A stretch of DNA of 64,000 bases from Adiantum capillus-veneris (GCA_014529385.2 CM043969.1:30458946-30522945); one strand, 5' to 3'; shown: positions 30,733 through 41,776, numbered from the stretch's first letter. Notes: generated from the letters alone by a model not told the origin. Translations and numbers: made by a program.

Positions 30733-31368
30733 AGGAATATGATACAATTGTACTTCTTCAAATTGATTGAAGAGTTTACGGATGGCATGAACCTTTTTCC
30801 TTAGCCTTTCATTCTTACAATCCCAAATACCTAGAATTTGCTTCACAATGAGAAGTGCATCCCCTTTTACCATGAGACGCCGTATCTTTTGAACAACACA
30901 CATCTGTAAACCATGGATTAGTATGGCGTACTCTGCTTCATTGTTGCTCGTGGAACTGAGCAAATTCACATGCTCTTTCATAAAAACCTCACCATTTGAA
31001 TCAAGCAACACAAGCCCTCCCCCTGCTTTTCTTGTAGCCTTCTTAAATGATCCATCAAAGAACAAGGTGAATGCAATAGGTAAATGCCTTGGTGGTGGTA
31101 AGGATAGGATTTTCACTTGAGGCACCTTGATGTCCCTTTCATGCACTCTATAGGTGAGAATCCCTGCTAATTGTGCACGTACACTATCTTCTACTCTAAA
31201 AGAGTATTGAAACTCTTGCAATTCCATGATCCATTTTGAAATCCTGGGACTTAGTGTCATCTGAGATGACACCCAAGGAAACAATTTTTCAGCAGTGATT
31301 ATGATAAAGTGTTTTGGCAGGAGGTAGGATCTAAACTTTCTCAGTGCAAAGACAAGAGAAAGCATCAT
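30532..31368 (-). pseudogene. pol: E first and second RNase H domains
   Basis: The frame gives ALRKFRSYLLPKHFIIITAE (degenerate first RNase H), then TLFFDGSFKKATRKAGGGLV, NNEAEYAILIHGLQ, VKGDALLIVKQILGIWDC and NEDVDLLAQKA. The second RNase H thus keeps its D-E-D-D set. It is separated from RT by a frameshift near 31500 and a gap of stops. Confidence 0.85.
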
Positions 31369-31419
31369 AGATCAGTGCTTCTGTGTAATCCTTTTCAAGT
31401 GCATTCAGGACCCAGCTAG

Positions 31420-32652
31420 CTAAGTAGACAGGCCGCATCCTAGTGTTATGAGGATCTTGCTACAACAATACTGCACCCAATGTCTCCTTATCCAAATTGA
31501 GCTAACAAAGAATGTAAACTCCCAACGAGGAGGCATGAGCGTCGGTAATTCTGCCAAAACCATTTTTATACAAGAAAAGTACTCTTCAAGCTTATCAGAC
31601 CATGAAAACTCTACATGTTGTGTCAACTTTTGGAGGGGGTACAGTAACTCCAATGCCAAGTGAATGAAGCGTGACATGTACTTCACCTTTTGAATAAATG
31701 AAATTACCTCCTTAATACTCTTTGGTGATGGTAGCTCAGTGAGAGCTTTTGTCTTTGCTGGATCCACCTCAATGCATTTGGAAGAAACCTTGTGACCAAG
31801 CAAGATCACTTCATCCTCACCTATGTGGCACTTGTCGGGATTGAGTTGACCTCCCATATCATATAGCTTCTTCAAGCCTTCTTCTACCTTCTGTAGATGC
31901 AATGATTTAGAGCTATAGATGCAAAAATCATCTATGAATACTCTAATAGACTTCCCAAAGAATGCTTGAAACACCATGTTCATGAATCGTTGAAACTTTG
32001 CTGGAGCATTTGTCAAACCAAACGGCATGACTCTAAAAGCAAAACAACCCCAAGGGGTGATGAAGGTTGTTTTTAATTGATCCTCCAATGAAATACCTAT
32101 TTGAAAGTAACCAGAGTAGCCATCACATACCGTGTACTTTTCTTTACCTGCTACCTCATTAAGAATCTCATCTTGAAATGGGAGGGGAAAGTGATCCCTT
32201 TTTGTCGCCTTGTTGAGTGGACGATAATCGACACATACCCTCCACTTGGCATTCTTTTTTGGAGTGAGCACAACTGGAGAGACCCACTCAGAATTCTCTA
32301 CGGGGTAGATGAACCGTGCTACTAGAAGCTTCCTCACCTCTTTGAGTAGTGCTTGCTCCTTGATGACTCCTAACCTTCGTAGCTTTTGTGCTTTAGGTTT
32401 GGCCTCTGGATTTAGCTTGATCTTGTGTTGAATGGCATCCACTCCACGTACATCTGTGTAATCTTTAGCAAAATTCCTAGGAAACTTTCTTAGCACACTT
32501 TTGAATTCCTCTCTTTCCTCCCCAGTAAAAGTCTTTGACAACATACCATCTAGAATTTCTTCATCATGCAAACTTTGGTTCTCCTGGGGGCCTACCTCTT
32601 TTAAACCTTGGCAAGATGTCTCTTCGTTATTTGGCCTAAAACTTACACCCAT
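31420..32652 (-). CDS. pol: E reverse transcriptase
   Basis: The 410-codon frame closely parallels D: SEWVSPVVLTPKKNAKWRVC, VDYRPLNKATKRDHFPLPF, FRVMPFGLTNAPAKFQRFMN and catalytic VFIDDFCIYSS. It ends about 10 residues after FFVSS through a frameshift, where D continues into RNase H. The RT motifs look intact, better than D at the FGLTNAP motif (D has FGETNAR). Confidence 0.9.
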   Translation of the reverse strand: MGVSFRPNNEETSCQGLKEVGPQENQSLHDEEILDGMLSKTFTGEEREEFKSVLRKFPRNFAKDYTDVRGVDAIQHKIKLNPEAKPKAQKLRRLGVIKEQALLKEVRKLLVARFIYPVENSEWVSPVVLTPKKNAKWRVCVDYRPLNKATKRDHFPLPFQDEILNEVAGKEKYTVCDGYSGYFQIGISLEDQLKTTFITPWGCFAFRVMPFGLTNAPAKFQRFMNMVFQAFFGKSIRVFIDDFCIYSSKSLHLQKVEEGLKKLYDMGGQLNPDKCHIGEDEVILLGHKVSSKCIEVDPAKTKALTELPSPKSIKEVISFIQKVKYMSRFIHLALELLYPLQKLTQHVEFSWSDKLEEYFSCIKMVLAELPTLMPPRWEFTFFVSSIWIRRHWVQYCCSKILITLGCGLST

Positions 32653-33746
32653 GAATTCAATGGATGACTCCTCCTCCGTAGTGCTACCACTGCTTTCTCC
32701 TTCCGAGGTGTCATCGGTCCAATCATCCCCGCTTTCACTTTGAGAAGATTCCTCCTGGAGCTCCTCTGCCGTTGCTCCTTCATGTCAAAGACAACCTTCT
32801 TGTCATCGTCATTCCTACAAATCAACTTTCCACTTTCCCAATCCTGCAAAGCTCGCATCCTCATTAGCCACGGTCTACCTAGGATAAATGGATGTCCATT
32901 TCCCCTTGTAGACATAACATAGAAATCAACAGCCTTCTTAATGCCAAAAACTTCCACAGAAACGTTCTTACAAACTCCCAAACACCTAGCCTTGCTATTA
33001 TTTGCCATTTTTACTTTGATTTCAGGCGCCTCATGAATGTGCATGCCTAGTCTTTGCACAAGGTCCTCTGTCATGATGCAAATTTGTGCGCCCCCATCCA
33101 CTAGAACCTTCCTAACTAGCTTTCCCTTGATATAGCAATCTAGCACATATGTAATATCCTCATTCATTTGGGCATGTGAATTTTTAACAACATGCCGAAC
33201 ATTTTCTTTCGTCCTTCTCCTAGTGCTATTTGCCTTTGTTAACTCCCTCCTAACTTGTGGGCACAATGCAAGAAATTGAGGCCATGATATGCTCAGACCT
33301 TTACCTCTCATGTCCTCCATAAGGTTGTAGGGATCCATACCATGTCCAAGAGAGAAGTCTTGAAGGTTGATGCGGTGCCGGGTCCTCTTGGGTTCCTTGG
33401 TTTCCTTTGCTTTCTTTCCTCGTCCATGGTCACTTTGTGATGTTACTCCTTCCTTTTCCTTACCTTTTCCCCGCCAATGTTTGATTCCATTTACTTCAAT
33501 GTCACCCTCTTTGGATTGTGTGACTTCTACAACATTGACATGTGGGTCAGGCAAAGGTGGAATTCCTTCCACCCCTTGTGGAGGTGGTCTTGGTCCATTT
33601 GGACTTTGTAGAAGCCTCGATTGTTGACCATCTCCTTCACCTACATTCATCACTGGGTAATTCAAGTTAGATCTCCCTGGCTCCCCACGGGGCCAAGGAC
33701 AATTATACATCCCATATCCAGACTCTCCACAATTACAACATTGCAA
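32643..33746 (-). CDS. pol: E gag C-terminus and protease
   Basis: The frame starts at the zinc knuckle, here CCNCGESGYGMYNC. The zinc-binding His is replaced by Tyr (CAT to TAT type change; D has His). A Lys/Arg-rich region, the intact protease active site VLVDGGAQICIM and FILGRPWLMRMRALQDWESG follow. A frameshift near 32765 diverts the end. The stop codons of D in this region are sense codons here. Confidence 0.87.
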   Translation of the reverse strand: MQCCNCGESGYGMYNCPWPRGEPGRSNLNYPVMNVGEGDGQQSRLLQSPNGPRPPPQGVEGIPPLPDPHVNVVEVTQSKEGDIEVNGIKHWRGKGKEKEGVTSQSDHGRGKKAKETKEPKRTRHRINLQDFSLGHGMDPYNLMEDMRGKGLSISWPQFLALCPQVRRELTKANSTRRRTKENVRHVVKNSHAQMNEDITYVLDCYIKGKLVRKVLVDGGAQICIMTEDLVQRLGMHIHEAPEIKVKMANNSKARCLGVCKNVSVEVFGIKKAVDFYVMSTRGNGHPFILGRPWLMRMRALQDWESGKLICRNDDDKKVVFDMKEQRQRSSRRNLLKVKAGMIGPMTPRKEKAVVALRRRSHPLNSWV

Positions 33747-34561
33747 GACTCTCCTAGGTCGTGGATCTCGCTCTTCAGACTTCTTTGTTTGTCCCTTTGG
33801 ACCTACAGCTTGTCCCTTTGGACCTACAACTTGTGCAAGGTGAATTGACAGGCGCTTAAAGATTCAATTAACTTCTCAATCACTTCCGTCGCTACCTCAG
33901 GAAGCTCCCTAGATGTTGATGCTTGTGACTTACCTTTGGGTCTAAGACCTTCTATTGGAACCTCTCCCCTTAAGCACTTGAGTTTTCTATATTGCACAAC
34001 AGCCCTAGTTTCAGCTGCATCAAAGGTAGCAAGTGCACCCGCCTCTACTTTTACCTTAAGGTCGGGAAAGAGTCCGGCTATGAACCTCTCCTTCTTTAGA
34101 AATTCTACACCATCACTAGGGTTAGCAACATTTCATATCCATAGAGCCCAAAGACACAGAAACTCTTGCTTGTACAAGTAGTAGTCATCTAAGTCTTTTT
34201 GCTTGTGAGAAACAATGTCGTGCCATAATTTTTGAGTGTTTTGGGGATCAAAGAAGTATTTCTTGAAATGATTCAAAACTTCCGTGTAATTCCTCTTAAC
34301 TTCCTCATTCAAAGAGTCAAACCAAGTGCTAGCATCTTTCCTAAGGACTACCTCAAACATTTCTACACGTTCTTGATCAGTTACTATCTTCTTGATACGG
34401 CAAGACATTTTGAAATTTGCTAAGAATAATTTTGGATCCTCCCCAGGATCTCCAAGGAACAAGGGGTAGCCACTCATTTGCCTAGTTGTATCATTGTTGC
34501 TGGTTTTACTCAAAAATTTCTTTTTCTTTTTTATTTTTTCTTTTTCAAAATCAAATTTCAA
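33747..34561 (-). pseudogene. gag: E gag N-terminal and core domains
   Basis: The frame at 34561-34133 contains RQMSGYPLFLGDPGEDPKLF, VEMFEVVLRKDASTWFDSLN and QDIVSHKQKDLDDYYLYKQE-like sequence. A stop or frameshift near 34133 breaks it, and the remaining gag to 33750 is in another frame (PLKHLSFLY region on the opposite strand is a shadow). A Lys-rich N-terminus precedes the core. Confidence 0.82.
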
Positions 34562-35000
34562 AGTAGAATGAAAATGTAAACATCAAAGCTTAGATCGTAG
34601 CGAATCAATGGCAAAATGAACGGATTGACTGAGGCATTGATAGCTGCTACTTGCCTAGGTTCAAACATACGACGAAAAACACGTTGAAATTGTAACTTTG
34701 TGCCAACTATTACGTGTACGTCTTGTCTAGCCAAAGGAATGAATGTGCGATACAAGTCCTCTTGATTCATTAACCTAGCTAAAACAAGATAAACACAGGC
34801 ACATGAGAAGAGACATCATAGTCTACAAGTGGGAGTATAATAGGATTTGGGGATTGTAGAATATCGCTTAATGCTTCAGCACCAAAGAGGAATACAATAC
34901 GTTGTTGAAAAAAGATTTTCCTATCGATGCGAACATTTATCCTAATCCCTTGCACCCAATGAAAGTGATAAAATAAATTGCATGAGCAGGATTAGGAGGG
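34558..35000 (-). pseudogene. E leader ORF, two tandem modules
   Basis: Minus-strand module 1 (about 34975-34805): RIDRKIFFQQRIVFLFGAEA then SPNPIILPLVDYDVSSHVPV, ending in TAG. Module 2 (34770-34558): TKLQFQRVFRRMFEPRQVAA then SVNPFILPLIRYDLSFDVYI. The modules share the pattern F-Q-R-hydrophobic-F...NP-ILPL-YD-S--V-FIL. The position is between PBS and gag. No known domain is recognised. Confidence 0.6.
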
Positions 35001-35065
35001 ATTGTTCATGTAAACACAACTAGTTTTTGAAGACTTACCTTGTGTATGCTAACACAACCGCTCGT

Positions 35066-35087
35066 TCCTCCGTGGGGGCACCAAAAT
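35066..35087 (-). other. E primer binding site
   Basis: Directly after the LTR end (CGCCTCA) the minus strand reads ATTTTGGTGCCCCCACGG. TGG at the start is the expected complement of a tRNA CCA end. I cannot name the tRNA with confidence. Confidence 0.6.
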
Positions 35088-35347
35088 TGAGGCGATCCGG
35101 GGCAGGCAACAAGAGATGCGACCTCTAAACACCCCTCAAGGCTGCCATGCTGTTCAATTGGGGCTGGGGCAACCACAAGCACAAGAAAACTACAAACCCA
35201 CAGTCAAAACGCAACTACACAAGGGGCACCACCTAGTTTAAAAACTAACTAGGATGCAAAAAAAAGGAGAATTGTTAGAGCAACCCAAAATCAAGTAAGG
35301 ACTTTACACTGACCGTAACACCAATGGAACACTCTCACACACTAAAA

Positions 35348-35442
<95 letters not shown>

Positions 35443-37630
35443 GGACAACTTAGCTTCAACCTTATGATTTGCACAAGAAGGCACCTGGAGCTTGCGGATT
35501 CAAGTGACAAGATTTGGTTATAGCATCACTAGCACATTGTCTTAGGGTTATGGGATCCCTCTCACCATCCACCCTTTTACAATGGTAGCCAATTCACAAT
35601 AGCCAATGAATCACAAGGACAAGCAAAAAAACAACAAACTTCAATGAAACAAGTCACCTTATGAAGTTGAATGAGTTTGACAAGCCAAATTGGAGGAGAG
35701 GCATGAGCCTTTGGACATGAAATTGCACCCAAAACTACCAATCCATTGATGTTGGGGTAGATACAACAATGGTAGAAAGAATATCTTCTACTCGCACTCA
35801 CTCAACCAACTCAAGCTTTTCTATGCACCAAATTGATGGTGCATAGAAAGCTTTCTCTCTCCTTACAACCAAGATAGAACTCGCGTGTACTATGATCAAT
35901 CTATTGTGCAATGGTGTAGAGATGCCTTTTACAAGGAGAGATGGGTTCTATTTATAGGTTTTTGGAAGCTTTGATTAGGATTAGTTCTAATCAATTTTAT
36001 TGACAAAACAAGAGATTAGGAAATATTTTGATTTTTTAAATGGGAGTGGGTCTTCATTATCCCTTAAGCCACATGGATGTGGGCTCAAGGGGGAGAATTA
36101 CTGAGAGTGAAAGGAGAGAGAGGTGAGTAACTTGGAGATGCCTACTCTAGTAGATAGTAGAGGGTGCAATTTACAAGAAGGGTTAGTTGTTAGTGATCAC
36201 TAGAAAATGTTAGTGGCATATTTACAAAAGTGATGATGACTTGATTTTCGAGGAACCAAGGGTGAATGAGGTGGATGAGCTCTTGAGATTGGTGAAACCT
36301 CCAAGAATTATGGACTCACCCTTATGAAAATGACCGCTAGTTCTTCTTCTTCTACTACTTCTGCTTCTTGCGCCACCTTCACGGTTGATCTCCACGATGA
36401 AGATGAGGATTATTGATCAAAAACTTCTGATTTGTAGAGGTTATGCAAGGATAAAGTGCTAAAAATTCATGCGTTTTAGAGGAGTTAACATGAAATTGTA
36501 ATTTGGGGGTACTAGAGAGCGGTATGAGAGCATATGTGTAAGTAGAAGGCTATGGTGGTAAGAGGGGAAGGAGAGATGGTGAAGAAGGTGAGAAGGGCAT
36601 GGAAATTTGTCAATTTGAAAGGATGATGGAGAGGTATGAGTGTGTATGTGCGTGGGAGTGTGGAAATGTGAGAGAAGAGTGAGAGGATCCTTGTGTGCAT
36701 AGAATGGGCAGACTCGGTCACACCAAACAATTCACCAAAATTCGTGTTTTTCTCCAAACATGCTAAAATATTTATGTAAAATAATTCAGCTCACAGGCTT
36801 CATTTTGTATGTTGATAACTTTTGCTCATTTGGATGATAGAAGGGTGCCAAAATTTGCCCAAAAAGCTGTGTATTGTGGGACTGCAAAGGTGCTTATGTG
36901 GGACCCTTTTTGGTTGAATTCTCCTTATACATCCAAAGGTGATCCCCCCATGAGCCATGCCATGACCTAAGGAATCCAAGTGGCCCTTGCCACATGCATG
37001 GTTGATGAAAAAAAACAATTGAACATAATAGACCTAGTGCTTGGATTTTTCATAGCCCTTGTCTTTATGAGCACATGGTATATGGAAAAAAATGTGCATG
37101 ACCCATGAAGGAATATCATAATATGAGTATTTTATTTTGTTTTTGGGTGAAAGAGGAAAATATGCAAGTGAGAAAATATCTAGTGAAAGTGAGTGACAGT
37201 GTAGAAACACATTTGGACTTCCACTAGTATGCGGGATGAAATGCATGGGTTTATTTTGTAAAAATAAATATTATGGGGTATGTACATACTAACATAGAAA
37301 CAAAGAGATTTAGAAAAAATGCACACTTAGGTCTACATATTTACACAATTACCGAATAATTTGAGAAAATAATGCTATGCTTAGGTCCTTTATAAGAAAT
37401 ATATTATACACGAATAGGACCATAATATAAATATATTTATTTATTTTTATTTTTTTAACCTAACCTGATGACTAGCTCCATAAAGATTTTTTAGAAAATA
37501 TGGAAAAGAGTCCTAACACACACAGGCCTATGTACAATGCAAGAGCAAGCTTAGCCATCGTGCTAAGGTGTTTTTATTGTGTGAAGTGGCTCATTAAAAA
37601 AAATTGTTGAGAGCCAAAAAATGGCTATTA
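35088..37630 (-). repeat. E 5' LTR
   Basis: On the minus strand it starts TAATAGCCATTTTTTGGCTC (D: TGATAGCCGTTC..) and ends CGCCTCA. Its 2543 bp is close to the D LTR (2574). The TATA box is at 35948-35956. It is more diverged from the D LTRs than they are from each other, and it has a long (GA)n expansion. Confidence 0.9.
35351..35439. repeat. (GA)n microsatellite, about 44 units
   Basis: An uninterrupted GA run of about 89 bp sits in the E LTR. The D LTR has only a short TCTCTC at the matching position. Confidence 0.97.
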
Positions 37631-37861
37631 GTATCAAACAAAAACTCGCGTTTTTTAATATAATTGTATCGATCGATAAAATATTGAGCAATAAAATATC
37701 GATCGATCGATATTTTATTGATTGATAAAATATCAATTGATACTTTATCGATTGATACTTTAAAAATTATTCAAAAATTCCACGTACTTTACAATAATAC
37801 GCGAATAATGACGAGTTATTGGATATAAATTTCATTATTTGGTCAAATAAATGCAACGCAG
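37631..37861. repeat. A/T-rich palindromic ATCGATCGATA repeats (W arm)
   Basis: At 37668-37760 TATCGATCGATA, AAAATAT and ATCGATTGATA motifs recur in both orientations and can fold into overlapping hairpins. The sequence lies between the E LTR and the right 8-bp repeat. Confidence 0.8.
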
Positions 37862-37869
37862 GTTCTGAA
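37862..37869. repeat. 8-bp direct repeat flanking insertion W, right copy
   Basis: GTTCTGAA, identical to 29079-29086. It falls in the B RT after the residues PLPYS. Confidence 0.8.
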
Positions 37870-38334
37870 TATGGCAAGGGGTAATGGACCCTCCTAGTGG
37901 TGGCATTGACCTTCTTGAGATCCACGCACACTTTGAGTTTCCTATTCTTTTTTGGCACAATGACTATCAATAGGGTATATGAATCTGAATTTTACAAGCT
38001 TTTCAATCCCTTCTTGAACTATCTTTGCATATTTAGAATTCATTGGGTAGGGTCGTTCCTGAACTGGTTTAGCCATGCTATTCATGGGAATTGTGTGTTG
38101 CACCACGGAAGGTGGAACACCTTTCATATCATGATATGTCCAAGCAAATATATCCCTGAATTCCTTGAGAAGTTCTTTAAATACACACTCTTCAGTCTGT
38201 GTCAGATCTTGGCCAATAAAAATAGGTTTGGACTCTTCTCTTGGGTCTGCTAGCTCTAATTCCTTAACTATCACTGGACCATCATAGACTCCATTGCTTC
38301 CATCAATAGGTTTTCTTTGAGCATTTGTATACAC
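37862..38334 (-). pseudogene. pol: B reverse transcriptase, N-terminal half
   Basis: The minus frame 38334-37942 has FRDIFAWTYHDMKGVPPSVV and KAKPVQERPYPMN-like sequence (KPVQERPYPMNSKYAKIVQE). After a small shift, 37970-37870 reads VPKKNRKLKVCVDLKKVNAT and RRVHYPLPYSE. It stops at insertion W and resumes at 29078. Confidence 0.85.
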
Positions 38335-39299
38335 AACCTTACATTCCTCTATGGTGTAGGATTTGAAATTTTCAGGTGCAGGGTGTAAGTCTGTGGGGTC
38401 CTGCTGTTCTATGGACTATGATTACACTTCTGATTCCTTTTGTTGTTGATCTCACTATTGATTTTGTCATCTCCTTACGATACTACTCAACTTTGGCTTC
38501 TCTGTAGCCTCTAGTTGTGCGATGTCAATGGGTTGTGGACTACACCACATATCGGTTTGAAGGTATTCACCCCAGTTATGTACCAACTTCCGACGAGCAT
38601 CACATGCTCTTATATAATTAAACCATTCTGTGGTAGATTTATTTTCATTTATTCTAGCACGCACATTTTCTCAATACTGTCGCTTCTTATATCTCTTACT
38701 CTTCTTGTCTAATTTTTTATTACGACCGATCTCTAGTGAAGAGTCACTAGATGAATTGCTACTTGTGTCTTCTGCTACCTTGGATAGATTGTCATCTAGG
38801 GTACCAATGAGCCCTGAATGGTTTTTCCCAACATTTGCACTAAGATTTAACTCAGATTATTTGTCCTAAGAGTCAATTTTAGTTGATGATTCTAACCCAA
38901 ATCGTGTGGCCTATAGTCTTGTGAGATACTACTAGTTCCAATGCGAGTCAGACCTTCATCTTGTAGGTCATTAGAAGCTATATGCATAGCTTCTAGCATA
39001 TTTAAGGATACAAGTGGTGGCATTTCATCCCCCCAAGGTGTTACCTAGGTCATCCCCCTGTTTTCCCAAGTGTCTATGGTTGCTGCTAGGTGGATCCAAT
39101 CCACATTTTCCGACTCTCTCATCCCAAGTAGTACATCCATATAAAGAGAATCTTCCCCGACATCAGTGTCCTCTTTACACATGTAAAAATATTGCAATGG
39201 AGCCGAGTGAACTGTGGTGTCCTATCTATGATCAATTATAAACCTGTTTCCTAGAGGATGTGCTCAACCAGTTACCAGATCCACTCGAATGATAGAATC
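38335..39299 (-). pseudogene. pol: B protease-RT linker, degenerate
   Basis: There are several short minus-strand frames, the best at 38664-38467 (EWFNYIRACDARRKLVHNWG). Stops are frequent. The position between the protease and RT of B indicates the linker of the polyprotein; no catalytic motif is expected or seen. Confidence 0.5.
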
Positions 39300-39777
39300 T
39301 TGGAACTGCAAGTAGACATGGTTTTTAGACCAGTCATGCACCGTTTTTTCTTTCCTCGCTCATGAAAGGGCATCCTAAGATCATCTTAGATGCCATAGTG
39401 TGCTTGAAGAAATTCATAACAATGAAGGTAATTCTTATTTATGTCCAAAGACCTTGATCTTGAGATCTTCTAGCATCCCAATAGGTTTAACAATAGACCC
39501 ATTGTCCATCATTACTACTATGGTTTTGGTTCCAACCTGAGGTCTTCCCATAGTTTTCCAGCAATTTTTAGTCACAATGCTAACCCCTAGTGCCACCATC
39601 AACGATTCCCTTCACAGTTAATTCCTTGGTAGTGACTGGTATGGTTGAATTGGATTCATCTCCCTCAAAGTATTGTCCTAACTTGTTAACATGTATTTCT
39701 ACAATAGGGTTCTCATCTAGGTTGGGTTGTGGATCTAAGTGTTCTTCCTCTATTGGCATCTCCCTAAATCCATCCAT
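39300..39777 (-). pseudogene. pol: B aspartic protease
   Basis: The minus strand reads LTVKGIVDGGT at 39620-39585, then after a frame change GVSIVTKNCWKTMGRPQVGT, VVMMDNGSIVKPIGMLEDLK and IKVFGHK. An Asp-Gly-Gly active site with a TTXX-type flap region fits the retropepsin of this lineage, like the DGGA of Z and D. Confidence 0.7.
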
Positions 39778-40334
39778 CTGTGCAAATTGTGGTAGCCTGA
39801 CCTCAGTTCTCCATCGAGGAAAGTTCGAAGAGCTAAGAATAGCTCAAGGTCTCCATATAGTTTGGACATGATGGTGGTTCTAACTTCTGAAACCATGAAA
39901 TCCATCAATTTGGCAATATTTAATGACATATTTTGGGCTTCAGTCCCTTGACGTGGGGAAGATGGGATCTCCATTTCTTTGATAGTGTCGGGTAGTCCTA
40001 TGTAAACATTCTTTCCAAACAAGACGTGAGTACACCCACTTTCCCATGACTTTAAGTCACTTTCTTCTTGGATGACACTAGGTATGGCTAGGGGTCTATG
40101 GACTTTATGAGGTTGTTGTTGCATAGGGAACACTGTGTCTGTAATATGGATTTTCCTAGGTGATGGCTCTAGATCCCTTTGGGTATCTTCTACCAAACTC
40201 CTTAATTGCTTGACCCGCTTGATCTCCTCTATATGGTTTGGATAAGTTCCTATCTTCTTCTTGGATGCTACCCATTGTGGCTCATGACGATCTTCCTTGT
40301 TGGTTTCTTTCCTAGTGGTCATTTTGATCTCCAT
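39750..40334 (-). pseudogene. B gag-protease linker
   Basis: The 194-codon frame contains charged sequence (MEIKMTTRKETNKEDRHEPQ) and NIAKLMDFMVSEVRTTIMSK. No domain is recognised. It lies between the zinc knuckles and the protease. Confidence 0.55.
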
Positions 40335-40534
40335 GGTTTCACCTAAATCAGAATCCTATTCAGTGTTGTTCATATATAGGAGGTTGTCATCAATCCCTAT
40401 GTTGGTCTTTGAATTGGGTTCTGACTTCACTGCTTTTTGCGATCTCTTCCTTCGTGTTTTCTTCTTCTTCTAAGATTGGGCAATTCATGCCGTGTCTCTT
40501 TCTTTAAGAATATAATTTTGTTTTGGAGCATCAA

Positions 40535-41457
40535 TCATGTGAGTACGTTTATTGGTACCACTTGCGTACTTTGTGATGGCTCCTTGGTAACCTCAATCAT
40601 ATTTAATGGCTTGATCTTTGGTGCATTTGGATTATTTGGACATTGGGCAATCAAATGATCTATGCCACATCGATTACACAAGAGTATTGGCATTGTAGAC
40701 ATGCTCGCTTGATTGGTTTGCATTAGTGTGGCATTCTTTTGTAGCCTAATAGGACACTCGGACACACGATGTGGACCTCCACACTCATAGCATTGAAGAG
40801 GGGGTATCTTGGCAGTGTAATTGATATTTGGGCCTCTTGCAGCAAGAGCAGCTACTTGATAAACAGGTTTGACTTGTCCCCAATAGTCCTCCATGTAGTA
40901 TTGTGGACTTTCTTCAAGCGCAGCAATCCCATAGGCAATATTAGGGTCTATATCTTCCTCAAAGCATTCCAAACAAGCAATAGATGACTCACAGCCCAGT
41001 TGATTCACATAAGTTATTCTCGGATGTGGTGGTTGCGGTCCTAGCACTGGAGATGGTAAGGGTGTTGTTTGAACAAAATTTTGGGCCCTAGGGACCATGT
41101 GTTGTGACGTTTGTTCAAGAGGTGCGGCCAACATCAATGCACGCACTCGAGGTGTGTCTGTCCATGCTAAGGTTGGTCTATTGGCCATCACGCGCTTAAA
41201 TACTATTCAATCCTTAGCTTGATGACCATACCTCCCACATGCATTGCAATTTCCATTGAATTTCAGTCTAAAAGTAGGGCATCACTGGTACTATGCAGAC
41301 CATAGCATACTGAGAACCATTGTTTCTTCCTTCTTGGATACATATGATTGTATTGCGAAGCACGATTGTCTCTAAGACTCTCTTGAGTAGCCTTGGTGAG
41401 ATCTTTTAAAGTCATCTCAGACATCTTTGGCTCCTTAGCAATAGGCTTTAGGATCAT
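40535..41457 (-). pseudogene. gag: B Gag C-terminal region with two zinc knuckles
   Basis: The minus frame 41191-40535 has CYECGGPHRVSEC (40754-40792) and CNRCGIDHLIAQC (40640-40678). Both are C-x2-C-x4-H-x4-C and about 25 residues apart. 41457-41263 is a further piece (EPKMSEMTLKDLTKATQESL). Two knuckles in one Gag is less common in plant gypsy elements. They would contact packaged RNA. Confidence 0.85.
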
Positions 41458-41776
41458 TGTCTAATGCCCCAATGCTTGCGAGCTAATAGATTTAGGCTCA
41501 ACAAACACTCTTTCTCTTGAATCATTAAATTATCCTCCAATTGGATCGCATTGCTGATGACCACTTCTGAAGTGGTGATACCTCTAATGACTAGGCCATT
41601 GTAGATATCCTCATGTCGTAATCCCCTAATGAATATAACAAGAAATTGATTATTATCTAATTTGGATTACAACAAGCATTCAAATGATTTAAGCGACTAA
41701 TAAAGTCTCTCACCGACTGACCTTCCTCTTGTTGTGCTTTTTGGAGTTGAGAGGCTACACCCCAAAGCACTCCCTC

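Larger units (their letters stand above)
30459..37630 (-). mobile_element. Ty3/gypsy retrotransposon E (D family), 3'-truncated
   Basis: This minus-strand copy has a 5' LTR at 35088-37630, PBS, leader ORF pair, gag, protease, RT and both RNase H domains. Similarity to D ends abruptly inside the linker before integrase (ILEGEFP at about 30459), so integrase and the 3' LTR are gone. No second TSD can therefore be found; GTATC at 37631-37635 would be the surviving one. Confidence 0.9.
29087..37861. mobile_element. Insertion W in B RT, carrying E and a gene-like fragment
   Basis: It is bounded by an 8-bp direct repeat. The ends read CTAGGAAG and, inverted, CTGCGTTG; similarity is weak (5 of 8). 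Eight bp fits hAT-type transposition better than LTR elements, but no transposase is present and the end CTAG also allows other classes. Contents: noncoding 29087-29856, gene-like fragment to 30458, truncated E to 37630, A/T-rich palindromes to 37861. Confidence 0.55.

Noticed and set aside
33367-34181. Plus-strand frames antisense to E gag
   Set aside because: The minus strand has recognisable gag and protease motifs here; the plus frames are shadows.
35304-35510. Minus-strand frame with long SLSLSL run
   Set aside because: It is a translation of the GA microsatellite in the E LTR.
29087-37861. W as a Helitron, because one end reads CTAG before T
   Set aside because: No terminal hairpin is seen near that end and the 8-bp direct repeats argue for a TSD-making element. 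A Helitron would leave none.
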